Source of the DNA: Myxococcus sp. RHSTA-1-4
Lineage (GTDB): Bacteria; Myxococcota; Myxococcia; Myxococcales; Myxococcaceae
Assembly: GCF_020037125.1 (NCBI RefSeq)
Contig: NZ_JAIQDG010000008.1
Coordinates: 1 to 64,000 of the forward strand
Direction of reading: 5' to 3'
Length of the DNA stretch: 64,000 nt
Shown here: positions 20,357 to 28,676 of the stretch, one piece after another
Position numbering within the stretch: the first letter of the stretch is position 1
How the letters are laid out: every line of letters starts with the position of its first letter
Notes under the pieces: model-generated
Seen by the model: the letters and a program-made list of their open reading frames with translations, nothing else
The model's database searches: none
Told to the model about the DNA's origin: nothing
Position numbers and translations under genes: made by a program

Positions 20357-21829
20357 ATGCTCACGCTGCCCACCACCCTCCTGCTGCTCGCCGCCGCTCC
20401 CGCCGCGGGCGGCTCCCTCCGTCTCCACGAGGGCCTGCCCGCGGGCTTCCAGGCCGATGGGAAGCTCGAGGAGTGGAAGCAGCCGCCCTCGCTCACGCTG
20501 GGCGCGGCGAACCAGGTGGCGGGCGCGATGAAGGTGGCCTCGCCCGCGGACCTGTCCGCGAAGGTGTGGGTGGCCATGGATGCGCGGGGCCTCGCGATTG
20601 CCGGTGAGGTGCTCGACGACAAGGTGCAGCTCACGAATCCGAAGCGGGACATCAACGCGGACCATGTCGAGGTGTGGCTCGCGCTGCCGCGGCCGGCGAT
20701 GCCGCCGCTGGCCTTCGTCAGCCACCTGGACGAGCACCGCGTCGAGAAGGAGTCCGACTGCGAGAAGGCGGCCCCGGAGGACCCGGCGAAGTGCAAGGCA
20801 TGGTGGAAGCAGCAGACCGCGCGGCGCAAGCAGCTGCAGTCCGAGCTGGTGGCGCAGTACGGCGTGACGCCGAAGGGCGTGGTGCGCTTCGGTCCGGACA
20901 GCACCGTGGGGCAGGCGCGTTATGAGCCCTTCCCTGGCGGCTACCGCTTCGAGGCGCTCATTCCCGTGAGCGCCTTCCCGCGCACGGCCCAGGCGCCGCT
21001 GCGCGACGTGCGCGTGCTGGTGGACCTGGTGGACAGCGACGAGGGGGGCGTGAAGCAGGAGACGTTCCTGTCCTCGTCTCCGAAGCGGAAGTTCGGTGAT
21101 GCGTCCACGTTCCACGCGGTGACGCTGACGAAGCCGCTGCGCTTCGGGAAGTGGCCGGAGCTGCTGGAGTGGTCTCTGAAGGGGCAGCCGGGCGCCTCGT
21201 ACGCGCCGGGCCCGGACGCGGATGCGCTCGAGGTGTGGGTGAACCCGGCGCAGGCCTACCAGTACGTGCCCGAGACTCCGAGCCCCGACGTGTCCCATGT
21301 GAACCTGGCCGACGTGAAGAGCCTGGGGAAGGTGGGCGACGTGGAGCTGGTGTCCGTGCCGGCGAAGGTGGACGACATGGGCAACGTGGAGCGCTGGCTG
21401 GTGTCTCGCAAGGGACAGACGATTCTGGACACGCGGGGCGTGGGCGGAGACGCGGTGAAGGTGACGCGGCGGGCGCCGGGGATGCACGTGCTCCAGGTGT
21501 ACGACGGCCCCAGCAACCCGCTGGGCAGCGGCGCGTGCGGCGCGTGCCCGGTGGTGTACTTCACGCACTTCTCGATGGATGCACAGGGGAAGTTCTCCAA
21601 GCCGGACGGCCTGGAGGGCACGGGCGGCCGGACGGGATACCCGGTGGAGTGGACGGTGGACGAGGCCCTCACGCGCATCGAGGCGTTCGACGTGGAGGAG
21701 GACGAGGACGGCAAGCACGGCGCGAAGCGGCTCGCCGTGCGCCACACGTTCGATGCGAAGACGGGGAAGTTCACGACGGAGACGTTCGCCGCGCCCGAGG
21801 CTCCGGGCATGTCGGAAGACCAGCCGTGA
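20357..21829 (+). CDS. Secreted protein with CBM9-like domain
   Basis: A 490-residue exported protein. A short signal peptide (LPTTLLLLAAAPAAGG) is followed at about residues 22-230 by a domain with GFQADGKLEEWKQPPSL, AKVWVAMDARGLAIAGEVLDDK and INADHVEVWLALP, the layout of CBM9/DOMON-like domains that bind carbohydrate or haem. The second half is beta-rich with no motif I know, including GSGACGACPVVYFTHFSMD. ATG 20357 is favoured by the signal peptide and AGAGGGA about 10 nt upstream. The 264-bp divergent gap before it shows no clear promoter. Confidence 0.75.
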   Translation: MLTLPTTLLLLAAAPAAGGSLRLHEGLPAGFQADGKLEEWKQPPSLTLGAANQVAGAMKVASPADLSAKVWVAMDARGLAIAGEVLDDKVQLTNPKRDINADHVEVWLALPRPAMPPLAFVSHLDEHRVEKESDCEKAAPEDPAKCKAWWKQQTARRKQLQSELVAQYGVTPKGVVRFGPDSTVGQARYEPFPGGYRFEALIPVSAFPRTAQAPLRDVRVLVDLVDSDEGGVKQETFLSSSPKRKFGDASTFHAVTLTKPLRFGKWPELLEWSLKGQPGASYAPGPDADALEVWVNPAQAYQYVPETPSPDVSHVNLADVKSLGKVGDVELVSVPAKVDDMGNVERWLVSRKGQTILDTRGVGGDAVKVTRRAPGMHVLQVYDGPSNPLGSGACGACPVVYFTHFSMDAQGKFSKPDGLEGTGGRTGYPVEWTVDEALTRIEAFDVEEDEDGKHGAKRLAVRHTFDAKTGKFTTETFAAPEAPGMSEDQP

Positions 21830-21847
21830 CGAGCTGAAGTCGCGCGC

Positions 21848-22729
21848 TCACGGTGGCGGCAGGGACGCGGATGCCCGCTCCACCGCCTCCGCGGGCGCCT
21901 CCACGCCGAGGAACCGGAACAGCTCCGTGGCCACCATGTGCGGCGCGTCCCACATGACGAAGTGCTTCGCGCCCGGCACCTTCACGTACCTCGCTCCGGG
22001 GATGTCCCACGCGAGCCGCTCGCCGTACTTCGGTGGCAGGAAGCCATCGTCCTCGCCCCAGAGAATCAGCACCGGCACGCCGAGGTGTCCCAGCCTCGGC
22101 GCCACCTCCAGCGTGTGGTTCGTGTTCAGCGACACCGCGTTGCGCACCAGCGACACCTTCCCCACCTCCGTCGCGTACGGCGCCAGCAGCCCCTCAATCA
22201 CCCCGTCCGGCGGCGCCCTCGCGAAGCCCCCCCTGCGCATGCCCAGCTTCAACAACCGCTGCACCGCCTCCGCCGACAGCTTTCTCACCGCGCCCGGGTG
22301 CCCGAGCTGCAGCATCAACTCCAGCGGCCACGCGTCGTAACAGACGCTGTCCATCAGACACAGCCGGCCCACCCTGCGCGGGAAGCGCACCGCGAGGTGC
22401 TGCGCCACGCCGCCCCCGACGTCGTGCGCCACCACCACCGCGTCCACCACGCCCAGCCGGTCCATCCACGCGTCCACCACCTCCGCCTGCCGCGACACCG
22501 AGCGGTCGAAGCAGTCCCGCCGGTCCGAATACCCGTAGCCCAGCAGGTCCGGCACCAGCACCCGGTGCGTCAGCGCCAGCGCCGGCGCCAGCGCGCTCCA
22601 CAGGAAGCTCCACGTCGGAATCCCGTGCAGCATCACCACCGGCCGCCCCGTGCCCAGGTCCACGTAGCTCAGGAAGCGGTCTCCCAGCTCCACCACCGCT
22701 TGCCGGGCCTGCCACTCGCGCCAGTTCAT
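21848..22729 (-). CDS. Alpha/beta-hydrolase of the haloalkane dehalogenase/epoxide hydrolase group
   Basis: A 293-residue hydrolase with motif HGIPTWSFLW (oxyanion region) and an Asp nucleophile, D103 in VVAHDVGGGVAQ. Acid Asp is in LILWGEDDGFLPP and His in AKHFVMWDAPH. An Asp nucleophile points to dehalogenase/epoxide-hydrolase chemistry, but the residue after it is Val rather than the halide-binding Trp of LinB/DhlA, which argues against a true haloalkane dehalogenase. The ATG overlaps the upstream DehI-like gene stop by 4 nt and GGAG lies 6 nt upstream. The two are co-translated. Confidence 0.85.
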   Translation of the reverse strand: MNWREWQARQAVVELGDRFLSYVDLGTGRPVVMLHGIPTWSFLWSALAPALALTHRVLVPDLLGYGYSDRRDCFDRSVSRQAEVVDAWMDRLGVVDAVVVAHDVGGGVAQHLAVRFPRRVGRLCLMDSVCYDAWPLELMLQLGHPGAVRKLSAEAVQRLLKLGMRRGGFARAPPDGVIEGLLAPYATEVGKVSLVRNAVSLNTNHTLEVAPRLGHLGVPVLILWGEDDGFLPPKYGERLAWDIPGARYVKVPGAKHFVMWDAPHMVATELFRFLGVEAPAEAVERASASLPPP

Positions 22730-23625
22730 CGCAGCTCCCCCGCGGCCACCCAGTCCGGTACCAGCCGTGACGCCGCCGGCACCGGGCGCCGCTCCACCTC
22801 CGGCGCGTCCAGCGTGAGCTGCGCCAGGTTCAACAGCAGCATCGGCAGCCGCCGCTCCAGCGCGTCCGTCACCCGGAACACCGCCGCCGCGGCCTCGCCC
22901 TGTGACGCCACCCACTCGCGGCTCAGCGTCACCCCGTACGGCAGCGCCCTCGCCTCCCGCCGCGCGGACCTTCCCAGCGCCTCGGCCGCGTGGACGAAAT
23001 CATCCTCGGCCATGCGCGGCTTCAGCCGGCTCCAGGCCGCTTCCAGGTACTCCGGCCACAGCGCCAGCGCGCGGTACTCGCCCGGCACTCCCGGCTGCCC
23101 CACCGTCTTCACGATGTCCGCGAACAGCGAGCGCAGCAGCGCGTCGTCGGGCCGCTCGGACACCCACTCCATCGCCGCCATCCTCGCGGGCGCCCCCCGC
23201 TCCACCCTTTCCGCCGCACCCGGGACGGCATTCCGCCCCACCGGCTCGGCCACCAGGGCCAGCCGCACCGCCGAGGCCAGGAGCAGCACCTTCGGCTGCA
23301 AGGCCCCATACAGCTCCAGCACGCCCCGCACGTGGAAGCGCTGGCTCGGCCCCAGCGTCACCGCGTCCCACGCCCCGAGTTCCTCCCACTCGGCCGCGGC
23401 GTCGAGCGCCTCGTCGCGCAGGCGGTCCGCCGCCTCCTCGAAGGCCCGCGTCTCCACGTTCGGCTCCATTGCTTCCCACATCGAAGCGAAGAAGCGCGGG
23501 AAGGCCGCCCACAGGCGCAGCGACACGTCCACGCCCGTCACTCGCAGTACCTGCCGCAGCTCGTGGTAGACGCGCTCGACGTCGCCGTCCGCGTCGCGCT
23601 CGCTCACCTGCTTTGCTCGGGCCAT
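22726..23625 (-). CDS. DehI-family protein (2-haloacid dehalogenase-like)
   Basis: A 299-residue helical protein with the internal duplication of DehI: VYHELRQVLRVTGVDVSLR / FPRFFASMWEAMEPNV near residues 20-57, and YRALALWPEYLEAAWSRLKP at 184-203. In DehI the catalytic water is activated by an Asp in a 'DFQALANWP' context with help from an Asn in 'GNPK'. By recollected alignment these are E183 (GEYRALALWP) and Q110 (ALQPK) here, so dehalogenase activity is doubtful. It is coupled by ATGA to the downstream alpha/beta hydrolase. Start ATG 23625 lacks a good ribosome site. Confidence 0.72.
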   Translation of the reverse strand: MARAKQVSERDADGDVERVYHELRQVLRVTGVDVSLRLWAAFPRFFASMWEAMEPNVETRAFEEAADRLRDEALDAAAEWEELGAWDAVTLGPSQRFHVRGVLELYGALQPKVLLLASAVRLALVAEPVGRNAVPGAAERVERGAPARMAAMEWVSERPDDALLRSLFADIVKTVGQPGVPGEYRALALWPEYLEAAWSRLKPRMAEDDFVHAAEALGRSARREARALPYGVTLSREWVASQGEAAAAVFRVTDALERRLPMLLLNLAQLTLDAPEVERRPVPAASRLVPDWVAAGELR

Positions 23626-23746
23626 GCCGGATACCCCCGGCAACGGTGGGCCCGGCACACCCGCGCGGACATCCACCATGCCTGGCTCGCCTGCCCTGGA
23701 GGCCGGACGTCAGGCGCACGCATGCACCGCCACGCACCTCACTGCG

Positions 23747-24640
23747 TCAGGACACCGCCTCCGGCGCCGCCGCCACGCCCGGCTTCGACGTCGCGGCGCT
23801 GCCCGCGGACGCGAGGATGACGCAGCCGATGGCCGCCCACTGAATGAGCGTGAGCTGCTCGCGCAGGAACACCAGCCCCGAGAGCGCCGCCAGCGCCGGC
23901 TCCAGGCTCATCAGGATGCCGAACGTCCGCGCCGGAAGCCGCTTGAGGGCAATCATCTCCAGCGAATACGGCAGCGCGCTCGACATCACGGCCACGCCCA
24001 GCGCCATGGGCAGCAGCGACACGTCCAGCAGCCCGCGCCCCGCATGGGCCACTCCCAATGGACACACGAGCACCGCCGCCATGGCCATGCCCAGCGACGT
24101 GGCCGTGCCTCCATGCACGGACGCGCCGGCCCGCTGGCCGAAAAGGATGTACAGCGCCCAGCACGTGCCCGCCACCAGCGCCCAGAAGACGCCCATCCAG
24201 TCGAGCGCCTTCGACGTCTCCGAGAGCGGCAGAATCAGCAGGATTCCCGCCATGGCGAGGAACGCCCAGACGAAGTCGATGGGCCGCCGCGTCGACAGGA
24301 GCGCCACCGCGAGCGGGCCGGTGAACTCGATGGCCACCGCGATGCCGAGCGGAATGCGCTCCAGCGCCAGGTAGAAGGTCAGGTTCATCCCCCCGAGCGC
24401 CGCGCCGTAGACGGCCACCGCGAGCAGCTCCTTGCGGGTGAGCGTCTGCCTCCACGGGCGCCAGAAGGCCAGCAGCATCAGCGCCGCGAAGAACAGCCGG
24501 AGCGCCGTCGCCCCCTGCGCGCCGACCAGCGGGAACAGGCGCTTCGCCACCGACGCCCCCGCCTGGATGGAGCTCATCGCGACCAGAAGTGTCAGCACCG
24601 CGACACTCACCGGGCTCAACATCGTCCGGACTCGAGACAT
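23747..24640 (-). CDS. EamA/RhtA-type 10-TM exporter
   Basis: A 297-residue DMT-superfamily permease with ten hydrophobic segments in two EamA repeats: the first ends near FTGPLAVALLSTRR, the second near LMSLEPALAALSGLVFLREQLTLIQW. Close in style to RhtA threonine/homoserine exporters (EFTGPLAVAL, SSALPYSLEMIALKRLPA). The start at ATG 24640 has AAGG about 9 nt upstream. It stands alone, 121 bp upstream of the DehI-like gene's start region. The likely role is efflux of amino acids or analogues. Confidence 0.85.
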   Translation of the reverse strand: MSRVRTMLSPVSVAVLTLLVAMSSIQAGASVAKRLFPLVGAQGATALRLFFAALMLLAFWRPWRQTLTRKELLAVAVYGAALGGMNLTFYLALERIPLGIAVAIEFTGPLAVALLSTRRPIDFVWAFLAMAGILLILPLSETSKALDWMGVFWALVAGTCWALYILFGQRAGASVHGGTATSLGMAMAAVLVCPLGVAHAGRGLLDVSLLPMALGVAVMSSALPYSLEMIALKRLPARTFGILMSLEPALAALSGLVFLREQLTLIQWAAIGCVILASAGSAATSKPGVAAAPEAVS

Positions 24641-24868
24641 TGCGCGCACCTTCGCACATCCCGACCGCCCGCCCCATCTCCCTCTCCCTGCTCGGGAAAA
24701 CCCGGCGCGGCCCCCGCACATGTCCACAGCCCGTCACTCCCCGGCCCCACCGGGTATGCGGAAGACGCTGGACAACACTCCCGCCCCCCCGGGGAGACGA
24801 CTCGGCTCGGGAGAACCTTGTACAACCCCGAGAGGGGCCACGTGACGGCTCCGTGGGGGGATATCTCA

Positions 24869-25186
24869 ATGGACGGCGGCAACGACATTCACGGAGCGCG
24901 CATCGTCAACGTCACCCTGGCCAGCTCGCTGGGGGCCTATCTCCTGCGCACGCAGGAACTGGGCGTGGTGGAGGGCACGGTGGGCGCGCTGGTGCTCAAC
25001 CCGGCCATCCAGCCGGTGCTGGAGGCGCTGCACCACGTGCTCGCCGGCGGAGAGGTGGAGGTGCGCGTCGTGCGCGCCGGCAACCCGGACATCGTCGAGG
25101 AGCTGGGCCGGCGCGCCGCGCAGGCCACCCAGGAAGCCAACGCCCTCAACCAGGCAGCGGGCTTCTATCTCACCGGCACGGTATGA
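24869..25186 (+). CDS. Small conserved-looking protein, first gene of a four-gene coupled operon
   Basis: A 105-residue protein with alternating strands and helices: GARIVNVTLASSLGAYLLRT, then a hydrophobic ALVLNPAIQPVLEALHHVL, and a C-terminal helix AAQATQEANALNQAAGFYL. No signal peptide or TM helix is clear. GGGGGG lies about 8 nt before ATG 24869. The stop overlaps the start of the histidine kinase (ATGA), so a sensory or adaptor role for that kinase is possible. I do not recognise the family. Confidence 0.7.
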   Translation: MDGGNDIHGARIVNVTLASSLGAYLLRTQELGVVEGTVGALVLNPAIQPVLEALHHVLAGGEVEVRVVRAGNPDIVEELGRRAAQATQEANALNQAAGFYLTGTV

Positions 25187-26526
25187 GCCGGCGCAACGCC
25201 GTCACGTCGTCGTTCCGCCGCTGGACTCGCTCGCAGGACGCGGCCGAGGTGCTGGCCGCGTCCGGCCTGGGCGCGTGGCTGGTGCTCACCGTGTTCGTGG
25301 TGGGCCTGCTGGCCATGGCCGCGTGGGCACCGGGCGCGCGCCTCTTCTTCGGCATTCCCTTCGGCACCGGGCTTCTATGCGCCGCGCCCATGCTGGCCAG
25401 TGGCCTGCTCTTCTCCGCCGTCCACCGGCGCCGCCAGCGAATCGAGCCGTGGGGCTGGCTGTGGCTGGCCTTCGGCGTCGCGGCCGTGCACTTCTTCGTC
25501 GCCGCCCTCATGGCGCTGTCCGCGCTGCCGGGCGCCACCGTCGTCGCCTCCCTCCTCCTCTTCACCGCCGCCTTCCATGGCCGGCTGCACCGGGTGACGC
25601 CGCGTCAGCCCTTCCTCGCCCTGGGCACCGCGCTGGCGCTGTTCGGGGCCCTGCGGCTCCGCGAGAGCGACGAGCACCTGGCCCTCTTCGGCGTCATCGG
25701 CCCCGCCGCGCTCACCGCCGAGCTGTACCTGGGTGCCTTCGCCGTGCAGCACGACAAGGCCCGCGCGGACGCGGAGCGCCTGCGCGCCGCCGTGCACGCG
25801 CAGCTCCTGGAGCAGCAGGAGCGGGACGTGGGCCGGATGTCCCAGGCGCTGGGCGAAATCCTCGGCTACCACCATGACCTCGACAACGCCCTGCTGAGCG
25901 CGAGCAGCGCGGCGGACATGCTGACCGTCATGGGCGTGCAGCGCCACGCGCTCGCGCGCGCCGACCACGAGGAGCTGGTGAAGAAGCTCCACGACAGCCT
26001 GGCGCAAATCAAGGAGATGGTGACGGAGATACGCGCCAAGGGCCGGCGCCATGCCGGCACGGACCCGGAGCCCGTGGACCTGCCGCCGGTGCTGGAGTCG
26101 GTGCAGGCCAGCGTGGGCCTGCGCTTCCCCGACGTGGACATCCACGTCGAGGTGGAGCCCAACCCGCCGCCCCGGGTGTTGATGCGCGGCGGCGCCCCCA
26201 CGCTGCGCCGTGTGGTGGAGAACCTGGTGCTCAACGCGTGCGAGGGCGACGGCGAGCACGGCGCCGAGCAGGTGCGCATCCGCGCGCGCGTGGAGCCGCT
26301 CAGCGGCCGGCTGGAGGTCGTCATCTCCGACGACGGCCCGGGCTTCCCGGCGGACCACCTCGCCGGCCCCGCCCGGGAGCTGCACACCACCAAGCCCCAG
26401 GGCACCGGCCTGGGCCTCTACACCAGCGAGTGCCTGCTGCGCGCCAGCGGCGGCATGTTGCACCGGCAGAACGCGCCCGGCGGCGGCGCCCTGCTGCGCG
26501 TGGTCCTTCCCCGGGAGTACCCATGA
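25183..26526 (+). CDS. Six-TM sensor histidine kinase
   Basis: A 447-residue kinase. Six hydrophobic segments at about residues 28-190 form a membrane sensor with little extramembrane sequence. A coiled linker leads to phospho-acceptor H231 in GYHHDLDNALLS. The ATPase domain has ENLVLNACEG, DDGPGFPAD and GTGLGLYTS. No receiver domain or regulator is encoded nearby, so its partner is elsewhere. The four-nt overlaps with both neighbours show co-translation with a putative isoprenoid synthase and methyltransferase, suggesting it senses a membrane or lipid signal linked to them (inference). Confidence 0.85.
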   Translation: MSRRNAVTSSFRRWTRSQDAAEVLAASGLGAWLVLTVFVVGLLAMAAWAPGARLFFGIPFGTGLLCAAPMLASGLLFSAVHRRRQRIEPWGWLWLAFGVAAVHFFVAALMALSALPGATVVASLLLFTAAFHGRLHRVTPRQPFLALGTALALFGALRLRESDEHLALFGVIGPAALTAELYLGAFAVQHDKARADAERLRAAVHAQLLEQQERDVGRMSQALGEILGYHHDLDNALLSASSAADMLTVMGVQRHALARADHEELVKKLHDSLAQIKEMVTEIRAKGRRHAGTDPEPVDLPPVLESVQASVGLRFPDVDIHVEVEPNPPPRVLMRGGAPTLRRVVENLVLNACEGDGEHGAEQVRIRARVEPLSGRLEVVISDDGPGFPADHLAGPARELHTTKPQGTGLGLYTSECLLRASGGMLHRQNAPGGGALLRVVLPREYP

Positions 26527-27260
26527 GCGCCGGAGCCCTCTACCAGGAAGCGCTGCGGGTGCTCCGCCGCATGGAGCTGCCGGAGGTGTCCGAGCGGGAC
26601 GTGCTCGCCACGCTGGAGGCGGGCCAGCCCGGGCCGCTGTCCCTCTTCTACGAGGCGGGCGCGGAGGCCGGCCTGCCCCGGCGGGTGCTGCTCACGCGCG
26701 GCACCGGACTCTTCTTCAGCTTCTGCGCGGGCAACCTCGCGGACGACCTCATCGACGGCGACTGCACCTACCACGCGCAGCCCCTCCGGGTGGGGCCCTT
26801 CGTACAGTTCCTCCTGCAGAACCTGGCCTTCGCCACGCTGGCGGGCGAGGACGCCCAGGTGCCGGCGCCGGTGCTGTCGGAGGCCACGCGCACGCTGGCG
26901 CTCGCGGCCGGGCCGCAGGCGCTGGAGGTGCGCGCCCGCCAGTGGACGGCCCCCCTGTTCCGCCAGGTCGCCGAGGGCATCGCCGGCCAGCAGTGGGAGG
27001 CGTACCTGCGCGTGCTGTGGGCGGGCACGGTGCTGGAGCCACGCGCCGCGGAGGCCGGCCGCGCGCTGGGGGTGGCCGCGCACGTGGTGGAGGACATCCG
27101 CTCGCGCGACGTGCGCTTCACCAGCATGCCGCCCGAGGACCGCGACGTGGTGGTGGGCTGGGCCCGCGGCGCCGTGCAGGCGCTGCGCCGGCACGACCTG
27201 CGGTGCCTGGACGCGGCGCTGCGCCGCATCGAACCGATTCTCCCGGAGGTGGAGTCATGA
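26523..27260 (+). CDS. Class I isoprenoid synthase-like protein
   Basis: A 245-residue all-alpha protein. DDLID at 74-78 (GNLADDLIDGD) matches the first Asp-rich Mg2+/diphosphate motif DDxxD, and EDIRSRD at 190-196 sits where prenyl synthases have the second motif. The helices between fit the fold. It is shorter than normal polyprenyl synthases (about 300-340) and lacks an obvious substrate Lys/Arg GKxxR near the N-terminus, so activity and chain length are unclear. It may be a terpene synthase-like or regulatory paralogue. ATGA overlaps join it to the kinase and the methyltransferase. Confidence 0.6.
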   Translation: MSAGALYQEALRVLRRMELPEVSERDVLATLEAGQPGPLSLFYEAGAEAGLPRRVLLTRGTGLFFSFCAGNLADDLIDGDCTYHAQPLRVGPFVQFLLQNLAFATLAGEDAQVPAPVLSEATRTLALAAGPQALEVRARQWTAPLFRQVAEGIAGQQWEAYLRVLWAGTVLEPRAAEAGRALGVAAHVVEDIRSRDVRFTSMPPEDRDVVVGWARGAVQALRRHDLRCLDAALRRIEPILPEVES

Positions 27261-28135
27261 GGGCCGAAGCCCCGAAGACCGAGGCGTGGCGCGACGAGGT
27301 GACCGGGTACTACGAGGAGAAGACGGAGCGGATTCTCCGCCGCTACGGCCCCGGGCCGCGCGTGCACTACCACTCCGGGCTGGTGGACGCGGTGCCTCCG
27401 CCGGGCGGGCCGGAGGAGCAGGTGCGCGCCCAGGTGCACGCCGCCCAGGAGTCACTGCTGGCGGAGCTGGCGCGCGCGGTGGGCCGCTTCCCGGACGGCG
27501 GTGACGTGCTGGACGTGGGCTGCGGCCTGGGCGGCGGCGCGCTCTACTGGGCCATGGAGCACCACGCGCGGGTGACGGCGGTGACGAACGTGCCCTCGCA
27601 CGTGGAGCTGGCGCGGAGCTTCGCGGAGGCCGCGGGCGTGGGCTCGCGGGTGAGGCCGCTGCTGTGTGACGCGCTGGCGGTGCCGGGCCGCGCCTGCTTC
27701 GACGCGGTGGTGGCGGTGGAGAGCGCGTGCTACCTGCCGCGCACCGACTGGTTCCGCCGCGTGCGCGCGCTGCTCAAGCCCCGGGGCGTGCTGGCCATCG
27801 CCGACTGCTTCCTCGGGAGGCCGGAGCTGGCCGGGCCCTTCGACCGGTACTGGCGCACGTGCATCGGCACGCTCGACGAATACCTGTCCGCCGCGCACGA
27901 CGCGGGACTGGAACTGGAGGTGCGCGACGACGTGTCCTCGCGCGTGGTGGGCTTCTGGTCCCTCACGCTGGAGCTGATGGCGCACGAGCGGGCGGCCGCC
28001 AGCGGCCCGCACCCGCCGCGCGCCCTCTCCGTGGCTGGCCGCGGCGAGTCCAGCCGCGAGCACCTGCGGCTCCAGCAGGCGCTGATGGACGGCGGGCTGG
28101 AGTACGGCCTGCTCGTGCTGCGCCGCGTGGGCTGA
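27257..28135 (+). CDS. SAM methyltransferase related to isoprenoid/small-molecule methyltransferases
   Basis: A 292-residue class I methyltransferase. Motif I VLDVGCGLGGGALYWA is at 84-99. AVTNVPSHVELAR, FDAVVAVESACYLP and LKPRGVLAIADCF follow. The N-terminal EVTGYYEEKTERILRRYG… HYHSG and the overall order resemble geranyl diphosphate C-methyltransferases and gamma-tocopherol methyltransferases at a distance. Since the upstream partner looks like an isoprenoid synthase, a prenyl substrate is a reasonable guess. The start overlaps the upstream stop (ATGA). It is the last gene of the operon. 147 bp follow before the next gene. Confidence 0.8.
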   Translation: MRAEAPKTEAWRDEVTGYYEEKTERILRRYGPGPRVHYHSGLVDAVPPPGGPEEQVRAQVHAAQESLLAELARAVGRFPDGGDVLDVGCGLGGGALYWAMEHHARVTAVTNVPSHVELARSFAEAAGVGSRVRPLLCDALAVPGRACFDAVVAVESACYLPRTDWFRRVRALLKPRGVLAIADCFLGRPELAGPFDRYWRTCIGTLDEYLSAAHDAGLELEVRDDVSSRVVGFWSLTLELMAHERAAASGPHPPRALSVAGRGESSREHLRLQQALMDGGLEYGLLVLRRVG

Positions 28136-28282
28136 GGCGCGCGGCGCACCTCTCCCGGAAGGCGGCGCTCGCACGCCCGGCCGGTGACAGGACGGGCGGA
28201 AGCTGGGAGGCATCCCGTACAGATGCCGCATGGCGGCACCGCCCCCAGCCTTGGGCCAGTCATTCCACGGGAGGTGGACTGC

Positions 28283-28597
28283 ATGAAGGCACTCAAGCAT
28301 TGGATGGTGCTCGGGGCCGCCGCGGCGGCCATGACGGTGACGGGATGCCAGAACCGCGGGCAGGAGGAAGGCACCGGCGGCGCGGGCATGGAGGGCACCG
28401 AGGGCACCGAAACCCAGGGCACGGGCGGCGCCGGCCAGATGATGGGCACCGACGCGGGCACCGGCGGCGCCGGCATGGGCACGGACGCGGGCACTGGCGG
28501 CTCCGGCGTGCTGCAGCAGGATGAGACGGGTGGCACGGGCGCCATCGAAGACGAGACGGAGCCCGGCGCGGGCACCACGGAGCAGCCCCAGCAGTAA
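28283..28597 (+). CDS. Gly/Thr-rich low-complexity lipoprotein
   Basis: A 104-residue lipoprotein with signal MKALKHWMVLGAAAAAMTVTGC (lipidated C22). The mature part is built of degenerate repeats of GTGGAG, MGTDAGTGGAG and EGTEGT, and ends in an acidic tail with EPGAGTTEQPQQ. No fold is expected. It is likely a disordered envelope peptide. GGAGGT 7 nt before the ATG supports the start. Repeat slippage could vary its length between strains. Confidence 0.8.
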   Translation: MKALKHWMVLGAAAAAMTVTGCQNRGQEEGTGGAGMEGTEGTETQGTGGAGQMMGTDAGTGGAGMGTDAGTGGSGVLQQDETGGTGAIEDETEPGAGTTEQPQQ

Positions 28598-28621
28598 TCC
28601 ACTCCGGTCCACGTGAAGCCC

Positions 28622-28663
28622 GAGGCGCCAGGGTCCGGGAGGTTCCCGGGCCCCGGCGTCCTC
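28622..28663. terminator. Strong bidirectional hairpin between convergent genes
   Basis: Core stem 28631-28640 pairs with 28644-28653 around loop GGT (10 bp with one T-G wobble). After an A/C mismatch, CGCC (26-29) pairs GGCG (55-58), then, with T28659 bulged, GAGG (22-25) pairs CCTC (60-63). The total of about 18 bp lies between the lipoprotein stop (28597) and the aminotransferase stop (28677). Confidence 0.75.
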
Positions 28664-28676
28664 GCACGTGCCGTGT

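Noticed and set aside
21848-22729. Naming the hydrolase a haloalkane dehalogenase
   Set aside because: The HGxPTWS motif fits, but the residue after the Asp nucleophile is Val, not the halide-binding Trp, so only the broader group is supported.
24869-25186. RebB-type R-body protein
   Set aside because: Length and Ala/Gln-rich C-terminus are reminiscent, but the conserved RebB core motif is not there and no other reb genes adjoin.
28240-28282. GGCACCG-like -24 element before the Gly-rich lipoprotein
   Set aside because: Spacing to the next GC is one base off and no TTGC is present.
28283-28597. Tandem-repeat or CRISPR-like array in the Gly-rich lipoprotein gene
   Set aside because: The repeats are degenerate codon-level repeats inside a coding frame with a lipoprotein signal. 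There are no unique spacers.
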